64,000 nucleotides of DNA, taken from contig JAJYKL010000004.1 in the NCBI GenBank assembly GCA_021788625.1, forward strand, positions 38,273 through 102,272, written 5' to 3'. Below, in pieces: positions 17,317-24,698 of the stretch (the first letter of the stretch is position 1; every line of letters begins with the position of its first letter). Made by a program: the position numbers and the translations under genes. Below the pieces are notes generated by a model. It ran no database searches. It was not told the DNA's origin and saw only the letters and a program-made list of their open reading frames with translations. Source of the DNA: Chloroflexota bacterium. Lineage in GTDB: Bacteria; Chloroflexota; Anaerolineae; J036; Brachytrichaceae.

Positions 17317-18237
17317 TTGACCTTCACCATCTTCATCGACATTATCCTGCCAATCTTCATCCTGATCGGAGTAGGGGCGATCGTGGACCGCGCCTTCCAT
17401 CTGGATCTCAATACATTGTCCAAGCTCAACTTTTACGTGTTTGTTCCGGCGCTGGTATTCGTGAAGACGCTGGACGCAAAGTTGTCGCCGGCGCTGTTTG
17501 GGATGGTGGCGCTGTTTACCCTGCTGCATATCACATTGATGTTTGGCATCAGTTGGTGTCTCTTCGGTGCAGGACACTTTCGTGCCGAGCGTCCGGTGCT
17601 CTCGCTGGCTTCGGTACTCTCCAACGCTGGCAACTATGGAATACCGCTGGCGACACTGGCCTTTGGCGCACAGGGTGCCAGCGCCATGGCGATCGTGGTG
17701 CTGGTACAGAACCTGATGACCTTCACCGCCGGACTGTGGGTGATGGACGGTGGCCGCTCGCACTGGCGAGACATGCTCATCGGTTTCCTGAAGGTGCCGG
17801 TAGTCTGGGCCGCCACGGCGGCCATTGCGTTGCTTGAGCTTAAGGTCCAGGTCCCGGCGCCTATCCACGATCCACTTGCTTATCTTTCCGACGGTTTGAT
17901 TCCAGTGGCGTTGATCACTTTGGGCGTTCAACTGGCTCGTAGCCATTTGGGAGCACACCTGCGAACGGTCAGCCTGGTAACCGCAATCCGGCTGCTTCTG
18001 GCACCACTGGTCGCTACGCTGATGGTGGTCGCGTGGACAGCGATTGCACCCGGCAGCCTGGGTGCTCTGGGACCGGTAATGGTGATCGCGGCCGGCATGC
18101 CTGTGGCGGTCAATGTCTATATCCTTTCAGTGGAATACGAACGTAACTCGGACCTTGCCTCACAGATGGTCTTTCTCACCACGTTGCTCAGTGCCGTGAC
18201 CCTGACGGGTTGGTTGGTGCTTGTTAAGGTAAGTTAA
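17317..18237 (+). CDS. AEC (auxin efflux carrier) family transporter
   Basis: A 306-residue integral membrane protein with about ten membrane segments. The N-terminus (ILPIFILIGVGAIVDRAFHLDLNTLSKLNFYVFVPALVF) and the mid-protein NYGIPLATLAFG segment are typical of AEC permeases, which carry organic acids such as malate or lactate and sometimes amino-acid derivatives. The start is a TTG at 17317, supported by AGGG eight bases before it and by agreement with the family N-terminus. It is the third gene of the operon. The link to an organic-acid substrate is a family-level inference. Confidence 0.83.
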   Translation: MTFTIFIDIILPIFILIGVGAIVDRAFHLDLNTLSKLNFYVFVPALVFVKTLDAKLSPALFGMVALFTLLHITLMFGISWCLFGAGHFRAERPVLSLASVLSNAGNYGIPLATLAFGAQGASAMAIVVLVQNLMTFTAGLWVMDGGRSHWRDMLIGFLKVPVVWAATAAIALLELKVQVPAPIHDPLAYLSDGLIPVALITLGVQLARSHLGAHLRTVSLVTAIRLLLAPLVATLMVVAWTAIAPGSLGALGPVMVIAAGMPVAVNVYILSVEYERNSDLASQMVFLTTLLSAVTLTGWLVLVKVS

Positions 18238-18249
18238 GGAGGTGGCACA

Positions 18250-19245
18250 ATGCAGTATCGGATTTTAGGTGACACAGGGGTGTGGGTGTCTGCTCTGTGC
18301 ATGGGCACCATGACCTTTGGCCGCGAAGCGGACCGGACTACCTCAGCGGCTCTCTATCGCCGCTGCCGGGATGCAGGCATCAACTTTTTCGACTGTGCGG
18401 ATGCCTACGCCGGTGGGGAATCGGAACGCATCCTGGGTGACCTGGTTTCGGGGCACCGTGATGAGGTGATCCTAACCACCAAGGTGTTTGCCCCGACTGG
18501 CAGTGACCGCAATGCGCGCGGTAATTCCCGCCGCCATATTCTGTCCGCGGCGGAGGCAAGCTTACGGCGCTTGAAAACCGACTGGCTGGACGTGTACTTT
18601 CTGCATGGCTTTGATCTGGCGACTCCGCTCGAGGAGTCACTGCGTGCCCTGGAAGATCTGGTAAGGCAGGGCAAGGTGCTCTATACAGGCGCGAGCAACT
18701 TCGCCGCCTGGCAGGTGATGAAGGCTTTGGGCATCAGTGATAAGAGTCACCTAGGCCGGTTCAAGGTAATCCAGCCCATGTACAACCTGGTGAAACGTCA
18801 GGCTGAGGTGGAGATCCTGCCGCTTGCCTTTGCGGAGCACGTCGGCGTCATTAGCTATAGTCCGCTGGGTGGTGGATTACTGACCGGAAAATATCGAGAT
18901 GCGTCATCTGGTACCGGCCGGATTAATGAGAACCAGACCTACATTAAACGCTATGGCGATCTACGGGTGCGTCAGGCAGCTTCAGACTTCGCGAGTTTCG
19001 CACAGCAGCATGGTTTTGCACCTGCTGCTTTAGCGGTTGCCTGGGTGGCAGTGAATCCAGCTATAACGGCACCCATCATCGGGGCGCGTAATGTGGAGCA
19101 ACTGGACGAATCGCTGGGCGCTCTGAACATACCGATGAATGCACAGCTGTATGGTGAAGTTTCGCACCTGACGGTGGCACCTCCTCCCGCGACAGACCGG
19201 AATGAGGAGGTACGCGGGACGCCGCCCCTGTGGCCATGGCCGTAG
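18250..19245 (+). CDS. Aldo/keto reductase
   Basis: A 331-residue (beta/alpha)8 NADPH-dependent oxidoreductase. The catalytic tetrad is visible: D in FDCADAY, Y in the same segment, K in LTTKVF, and H in VYFLHGFD. Members reduce aldehydes and ketones, including sugar aldehydes. A strong AAGGAGGTG ribosome-binding site eight bases before the ATG suggests high translation. It closes the four-gene operon that starts with the flavodoxin-fold reductase. A second aldo/keto reductase is found at 39143, with a different C-terminus. Confidence 0.9.
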   Translation: MQYRILGDTGVWVSALCMGTMTFGREADRTTSAALYRRCRDAGINFFDCADAYAGGESERILGDLVSGHRDEVILTTKVFAPTGSDRNARGNSRRHILSAAEASLRRLKTDWLDVYFLHGFDLATPLEESLRALEDLVRQGKVLYTGASNFAAWQVMKALGISDKSHLGRFKVIQPMYNLVKRQAEVEILPLAFAEHVGVISYSPLGGGLLTGKYRDASSGTGRINENQTYIKRYGDLRVRQAASDFASFAQQHGFAPAALAVAWVAVNPAITAPIIGARNVEQLDESLGALNIPMNAQLYGEVSHLTVAPPPATDRNEEVRGTPPLWPWP

Positions 19246-19442
19246 AGATCGTTGAGGCAGGGCAGAACACAAATTCAATAAGCCATATCGAAGGACACGG
19301 ATGGTTTTCACCATAGGGTGGCACTCAGTTGGATATACCAATTGGAAAACAGACGGACCATTGATGATTGGCCGGTCCGGTAGATTCTGTTGATAGAGTG
19401 TCGAATAGTCAGTAGACTCTGGGAAGCGAGCAGACACCCGGC

Positions 19443-20144
19443 GTGCCTGCGCGTAGTGGCGACACGCTGGATGGTGCGGTTCGATGTGAGCTGTTACCGT
19501 TCGCGGTATTACTGATTGTTGCCGGTCTGGCCCTGTTATTCGTCCTATTGGCAGGCGAGGTGCTGCACGGCGACACCACCACCTTCGACAGGGCGATCCT
19601 GATGGCCACACGCGATCCCGCGAATCCCAGCCAGCCGTTCGGTTCGCCCACCGTACAAAATGTGGCGCGCGACATTACCGCCTTAGGCGGTGTAGCATTG
19701 CTCACCTTTATTACGCTGGCAGTGGTGGTTTATCTGCTACTGATCGGCAAGCAACGCGTAGCACTGTATGTGATTGTTGCCATTGGCGGGGGAGCCATTA
19801 TTAGCTATGTACTGAAAACTGCAATCAACCGACCGAGACCGGAGCTTTTCCAACATCTGGCGTATGTGACCACGGCAAGCTTCCCCAGTGGTCATTCCAT
19901 GTTATCGGCGACCACCTACCTGACACTGGGCGCACTGCTGGCAAACCTGCAGAATAACCGGCGCTTAAAAGCTTACCTGATTGGTCTGGCGATCTTCATT
20001 ACCATTGCGGTTGGCCTCAGCCGCATCTATCTGGCTGTGCACTGGCCAACTGATGTGCTGGCAGGCTGGATGGCCGGTGCAGCATGGGCGCAGGTCTGCG
20101 ATTTCGTCGCTTATACGGTGAAACGCAGCACTCGCATCGAATAA
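19443..20144 (+). CDS. PAP2-family membrane phosphatase
   Basis: A 233-residue membrane protein with about six segments and the three phosphatidic-acid-phosphatase signatures: KTAINRPRP (motif 1), PSGH (motif 2) and SRIYLAVHWPTD (motif 3, with catalytic His). Related enzymes dephosphorylate phosphatidic acid or undecaprenyl pyrophosphate on the outer face, the latter recycling the carrier lipid for wall and glycan synthesis. The frame starts with a GTG at 19443 and has no convincing ribosome-binding site, so the start is uncertain. It stands alone and faces the LarA operon convergently. Confidence 0.87.
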   Translation: MPARSGDTLDGAVRCELLPFAVLLIVAGLALLFVLLAGEVLHGDTTTFDRAILMATRDPANPSQPFGSPTVQNVARDITALGGVALLTFITLAVVVYLLLIGKQRVALYVIVAIGGGAIISYVLKTAINRPRPELFQHLAYVTTASFPSGHSMLSATTYLTLGALLANLQNNRRLKAYLIGLAIFITIAVGLSRIYLAVHWPTDVLAGWMAGAAWAQVCDFVAYTVKRSTRIE

Positions 20145-20881
20145 GCCACAGACCTGCCCGACACCTACATCGACGCCGTTACGTGAACAATATGGTCAAT
20201 TGATCTACTTTGGTATTGCTGCCGTCTGCCAGAAGGAATCATGTCAGATATGCACGAAATGAGAGGGCTTTTATGTAACAAGCCAACCAATTTCGACTAA
20301 CTTGCTGATGTACGGCGAATTTCCCATGGGCGCGCCCTGCAATAAAGGCAGCGCAGCAGGCCAGTCCTGCTAAACGACGGTTTGATTCGGCTCAACCTGA
20401 AAACCACTATTCTTGCAAATGGACAGACGCTGTGGCTGAGTCCATCCAAGAGACAGAAGCACACCCTGCCAGTCAGAATCCAATTGCCAGTATGTCTGGA
20501 AAGGCGAGCCTGACTATACCAACCCACATCGTTACCATGCGGACTGGATCTTCATCCGAATATGGGCCGGTGTTCGCGTATAGCTCTACCTACGATGCGT
20601 GATGGCCTAAAGGTGGACGTCAATGATAAGGACTTACTGTGGACCTAACGTACTGAGGTGATGGCAGCGAGGTTACCAATCTGTGGAGACCATCGGAATC
20701 GTATCTGGTGGGGCAGTTAGTACCTGCCACGGACATGACCTTTCAGGGTGAGGTGATTGCAGTTGGTGCACAGCATGCGCTCTACGCAGCGTTCTCCGGC
20801 ACGGTAATCCTGCATCGGCAATGCGTGTCGGAAATGTTAAGTGCAGATGCTTCAACCTTTAAGAACTGGTGAGATTCATCC
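20145..20881. other. 737-base gap without an intact gene; possible decayed gene remnant
   Basis: No intact gene is convincing here. Two plus-strand stretches look protein-like. One around 20485-20602 reads like part of an SH3b domain (IVTMRTGSSSEYGPVFAYSS, then a stop). Another runs from about 20659 to 20873 with even codon use and ends in TGA. They lie in different places with stops between them, as expected of a decayed gene. I could not find a single frame joining them, and chance coding is possible. Confidence 0.3.
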
Positions 20882-22231
20882 TTATGCTGGGGCAACGTAA
20901 GGGATTGTCTGCGGTCCCTCGGGCAGGACACATACAGTTGCGCCAGGTCCCATCTGCTCGCGTAGTTTGGAAACGGTAGTAATGATATCGTGACAGGGCT
21001 TGAGCAGGGCGGACGTGATTTGTTCGTCATTAAGGCCATCGCTAAACAGGTGGACATCAGCCTTTAGTTGAATCTGTGCCTGGATCTGAATCTCCCACTG
21101 GTCCTGCTCCAGGAAACCTGGTACGTTGATCCGGTCCAGGAGCTCGCGTGGGTTCGAAGCCTCGCGCAGCATTCTACCGTAAAGGCCATGGTCGGGGATG
21201 CCTTCGCTGCATGCCGAGGCCACCACAATAGCTCCGGCTGGCTTAACCACCTGAGACGCTGCGCACATGCCTTTCACCGTCTGGTACAGATTCAGGTCCA
21301 GGGGGTAACCGGAATTGGTCGTGATGACGACATCATATGCGTGCTGCACAGGTTGCATGGCGGTATCCCTTACGAACGCACAACCACGCGCGTGAGCCTC
21401 ATCCAGGTCGCCAGCGAACACGCCGGTGATCTGTTTGTCTTTGTTGAGTGTGACGTTAAGCAAATAGAGGGAGGTGACTTCTGATGCAACCTTAAAGGTG
21501 CTCGCGAGTTTCGCAGTCTGGTTTACCATCCATGCCGCCTCGCGGGCTTCCTCCCAGATGGGGTTGCCTTGCGTGACGCCCCAGGTGGCGTTGGGGTGGC
21601 CGATCATTTCAGCATTATGGTTGCGGAGCACCGTGCGCAGACCAGCCATGCCGGGCATGACGGCCTTGCCGCCGCCTGAGAAACCAGCAAAAAAGTGCGG
21701 CTCGATAAAGCCTGTCAAGATCTTCAGGTCGCATTGCACCAGTTCACGATTCAACCAGATTTCGTGACCGCGACGGGATGTGCCCACGTACACCTGAGTG
21801 GCAGATTCGAAGGCATCATTCTGTACGATCCGGTAATGATCCACAATGGCATCGCCCAACATCAAGCGCAATTCCGCCTCGGTATTGGGGCGATGCGTAC
21901 CGAGTGCATTGAAAAGTGTTACGGAGTGGCGCGGCACGCCGATTCGAGCCAACTCGTCCAGCACAACAGGCACAATAATGTGGTTGGGGGTGGGGCGGGT
22001 AATGTCGCTGAAAATGACCCCGACCTTAAGCCCCTCATGGTCGGCCGCAACGAGTGCATCTCCCAACTTGTGGACTGTCTCATCAAAATGATGCTGCCGC
22101 AATTCCTGCCTGATTGCTTCGAATGGATCCGGCAGACCTGTAATATAACGCGGCTCTACGACGGTCGCATTCCATTCGTCGGGGAGCCTTAGCGGCAAGC
22201 CCTGCTTGCCATAAGCGAGCTTGACATTCAT
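20882..22231 (-). CDS. larA: LarA-family nickel-dependent racemase/epimerase
   Basis: A 449-residue protein of the LarA family, whose founding member racemises lactate with a nickel-pincer nucleotide cofactor. Family landmarks are VIFSDITRPTP, FNALGTHRPNTEAE, EPHFFAGFSGGGKAVMPG (with the Lys that ties the cofactor) and NHNAEMIGHP. The cofactor genes larB, larC and larE are not in the window. It is the last gene of a three-gene minus-strand operon after a zinc dehydrogenase and an HPS/KGPDC-like decarboxylase. That context points to a sugar acid or another hydroxy acid as substrate rather than lactate; several LarA homologues are known to act on other 2-hydroxy acids. The exact substrate is open. 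Confidence 0.82.
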   Translation of the reverse strand: MNVKLAYGKQGLPLRLPDEWNATVVEPRYITGLPDPFEAIRQELRQHHFDETVHKLGDALVAADHEGLKVGVIFSDITRPTPNHIIVPVVLDELARIGVPRHSVTLFNALGTHRPNTEAELRLMLGDAIVDHYRIVQNDAFESATQVYVGTSRRGHEIWLNRELVQCDLKILTGFIEPHFFAGFSGGGKAVMPGMAGLRTVLRNHNAEMIGHPNATWGVTQGNPIWEEAREAAWMVNQTAKLASTFKVASEVTSLYLLNVTLNKDKQITGVFAGDLDEAHARGCAFVRDTAMQPVQHAYDVVITTNSGYPLDLNLYQTVKGMCAASQVVKPAGAIVVASACSEGIPDHGLYGRMLREASNPRELLDRINVPGFLEQDQWEIQIQAQIQLKADVHLFSDGLNDEQITSALLKPCHDIITTVSKLREQMGPGATVCVLPEGPQTIPYVAPA

Positions 22232-22284
22232 GATTAAAACAATACCACCGCTCTTTAGCCTGATGCAGTTGAGGAAACGGCTGG

Positions 22285-22968
22285 TCAGGTGCGAGGAGAC
22301 AGGTCAATCTGTTTCACGCGCTGCACGATTTCACGCAACTGCTGCTCGAAGCCCTGTTGGGCTTTAAACTCAGTACCACTAATCACGAGGGGAGCGCCAA
22401 ACACGACGATTTGTGCGCCCATTTGCAGTGTCTGGATGGCCTGGTCAATGCTTAAGCCTCCTACAGCCTGCACGGGTATCGTCACAGCCTGCAACACGGC
22501 TGGAAGGTCGTCAAGGGGACTGAGACCTTTGATCATATTACGCTCGTCGAAGCCAGTGTGCACAATGATGTAATCCACCCCCAGTTCCTGGGCACGGCGC
22601 GCGCGACCAGGCTTGTCGGGACACAGCATCACATCACACATCACTTTGCCACCGTAGCGTTTGGCCATTTTCACCTGCTCTATGATGCTGGCATCATGCG
22701 CCTGGCCCATGACTACGACCATATTCGCTCCGGCCTTGAACATCACCTCGGCCTCCAGGCCGGCACCGTCCATCGTCTTGAGGTCTGCTACGATGGGCAC
22801 ATGGGGGAACTCGCGGCGGAACAGTTGCGCACCGCGCATGCCTTCAGCTAAAATCAAAGGCGTGCCGGCTTCCAGCCAGTCTACGCCAGCCGCTACTGCT
22901 TCGCTTGCCAATCCAATCGCTTCATCGAGTGTAGTTACGTCGATCGAAATCTGGATTATGGGCTTCAT
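22285..22968 (-). CDS. Hexulose-6-phosphate synthase / 3-keto-L-gulonate-6-phosphate decarboxylase family protein
   Basis: A 227-residue TIM barrel of the orotidine-monophosphate-decarboxylase suprafamily. It shows IVADLKTMDG near residue 60, the DxKxxD metal and catalytic motif shared by HPS and KGPDC (UlaD), and a phosphate-binding QAVGGLS loop near the C-terminus. One branch makes hexulose phosphate from formaldehyde and ribulose 5-phosphate; the other decarboxylates 3-keto-L-gulonate 6-phosphate. The absence of a hexulose-phosphate isomerase and the presence of a dehydrogenase and a LarA homologue favour a sugar-acid role, but the sequence does not decide it. GAGGAAC lies just before the ATG. 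Gaps to its operon neighbours are 53 and 54 bases. Confidence 0.8.
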   Translation of the reverse strand: MKPIIQISIDVTTLDEAIGLASEAVAAGVDWLEAGTPLILAEGMRGAQLFRREFPHVPIVADLKTMDGAGLEAEVMFKAGANMVVVMGQAHDASIIEQVKMAKRYGGKVMCDVMLCPDKPGRARRAQELGVDYIIVHTGFDERNMIKGLSPLDDLPAVLQAVTIPVQAVGGLSIDQAIQTLQMGAQIVVFGAPLVISGTEFKAQQGFEQQLREIVQRVKQIDLSPRT

Positions 22969-23022
22969 CTTGTTCCTCTACTGGGAATGAAGTGGCTGAG
23001 TCACGACAGCGATTTGCATTCG

Positions 23023-24063
23023 TTAATTGAGCATCGTCAGAACGGATTTGACATTTGCCCCGTCTGCCATGCGTGTGAAGGCCTCGTGCCAGTCATCCAG
23101 CGGGTAGATCCCGCCGATCACAGGTGCCAGGTTGATTTGCCCGGTGGAGAGCAGCCCCAGGGCACGCTCCCAGGTGGGATAGGTGTGACTGAAGGAGCCC
23201 TGCAGCGTCACGGCCTTGGCCACCAGCGGATCCAGGCTGATGCCAAGCGGCTGGGGACCCCAGCCGATCTTGGTGATGCGCCCATTGGGACGAACCAGCT
23301 CCAGCGATTGTTGCAGCGCGCCACTCACGCCAGTGCAGTCCACCACCAGGTCTGCGCCATAGCCGTCACTCAAAGAGCGAATCAGCTTGACCGGGTCATC
23401 GTGCTGAATATTCACTATATACTGCGCGCCGAGCTCCTCAGCCACCTCCAGGCGGTGTTTATCTACATCTGTGCCCAGGACGATTGATGTTCCGGCACCA
23501 CGCAGTTTAGCCATCTGTAATGCCATGATGCCGATGGGTCCAGGTCCCTGAATGACCACGACGTCGCCGGGTTTGATGGCCGTCTTTTCCACCAGTGCGT
23601 TATAAGCCACGCAAATGGGTTCAGTGAGCGCAGCGTGCTCGAATGGCACATTGGCGGGGATGCGATGCAATATCTGTGGACGTGCCACGACATAGCGCGT
23701 GAAGGAGCCGTCAGCCAGCGCCCCGTAACCCAGACGGTGTGGACATAGATTGTAATTGCCGCTCAAGCAGTAAACACACTGGCCGCACACCTGGTACGCC
23801 GTTTCGCAGGCAACACGCTCGCCGACCTGGAAACCACTTACCCGCTCACCCACCTGAGCCACCACACCGCTAAACTCATGACCTAGAATGAGTGGCAGCT
23901 TGATCGCCCAGCTTTGGTGTTCGCGCCACATATGAATGTCACTGCCACACACACTGGTCGCTTTGACGTCCAGCAGCACTTGGTCAGGGTTAATGGCTGG
24001 TTCGGGCACGTCACGTATCGCCACGGCGCCATCTTCATGAGCGAACTTTACTACCGCCTTCAT
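23023..24063 (-). CDS. Zinc-binding medium-chain dehydrogenase (sorbitol/threonine dehydrogenase-like)
   Basis: About 346 residues with the zinc MDR layout. The catalytic zinc site is C in VCGSDIH and GHEFSG, the structural zinc lobe is CGQCVYCLSGNYNLC, and the NAD-binding fold has GPGPIGIMALQMAKLRG. Such enzymes oxidise polyols, threonine or sugar-acid alcohols with NAD. The track's GTG start at 24069 is replaced by ATG 24063, because AGGAGG ends five bases before that ATG. It is the first gene of the operon that continues into the decarboxylase and LarA, so its substrate is probably linked to theirs. Confidence 0.88.
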   Translation of the reverse strand: MKAVVKFAHEDGAVAIRDVPEPAINPDQVLLDVKATSVCGSDIHMWREHQSWAIKLPLILGHEFSGVVAQVGERVSGFQVGERVACETAYQVCGQCVYCLSGNYNLCPHRLGYGALADGSFTRYVVARPQILHRIPANVPFEHAALTEPICVAYNALVEKTAIKPGDVVVIQGPGPIGIMALQMAKLRGAGTSIVLGTDVDKHRLEVAEELGAQYIVNIQHDDPVKLIRSLSDGYGADLVVDCTGVSGALQQSLELVRPNGRITKIGWGPQPLGISLDPLVAKAVTLQGSFSHTYPTWERALGLLSTGQINLAPVIGGIYPLDDWHEAFTRMADGANVKSVLTMLN

Positions 24064-24698
24064 GGTCACCTCCTACTGTCGTATCTTACCCGCTGTGGCG
24101 GATATTGGCGCCGATAAATGGTCGGCACCGGTTCCAGCTTTTGTAGTGTGATGATGGTGCAGGCATAGTAGCGTCAAAATCGTAAAGCGTAAGGCCTTTG
24201 CCACGGTAGCCTCGTAGCGCATCGATTATCTATTAACACCTCGTCGGACGTAATACTACGAGTTCCCAGCACTTATAAATGGGCGTCGACATCGACTGGT
24301 AATCGAGAAGGGGGTAAGAGCAGACCAGCGGCAAGTTGATGGACACGTAATGCAGGAAGGTGCAGTTCCACATCTCGCTTGTGCTCTCCATGCGCGGCAA
24401 GATGTGCGATATGGCATGGGGCGTCTTCAGCCTAATGTGGTGTACGAGCCTAATGTAGCCGGAGTACTGGGCCGTGGTGGGGGCCGTCTGACCGTGATAT
24501 CGATTGGAGAGAAGTTTTACATTTCGGTGCCCACTAGATCGCCGATGGAATGGCGTAACGGCCGGTGTCTCGCTTCATGACCATGTGTACGATATCGTCA
24601 ATGACTGCTAACAGAGCAGTCGTGGCTATGGCCGCTGTGTTACCACTCCTTGATGAGCCGTCTGGGTTCATCGATATTTGCCCGCGGTTCATGGACAC
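24064..24698. other. 635-base gap between zinc dehydrogenase and GH38 genes
   Basis: Upstream region of the minus-strand dehydrogenase operon. The only structure I can point to is the inverted repeat at 24107-24129. The plus-strand ORFs at 24350 and 24565 lack family features, and the second overlaps the end of the GH38 gene in antisense. No remnant of a known gene was recognised. Confidence 0.4.
24107..24129. promoter_or_regulatory. Inverted repeat upstream of the zinc dehydrogenase operon
   Basis: GGCGCCGA and TCGGCACC pair at seven of eight positions around a 7-base spacer, about 45-65 bases before the operon start. It could be an operator or a leader hairpin; no regulator is encoded beside it. 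Confidence 0.3.

Noticed and set aside
17281-17958. 225-residue minus ORF
   Set aside because: It is antisense to the AEC transporter; Gln/His/Arg-rich composition is typical of a shadow frame.
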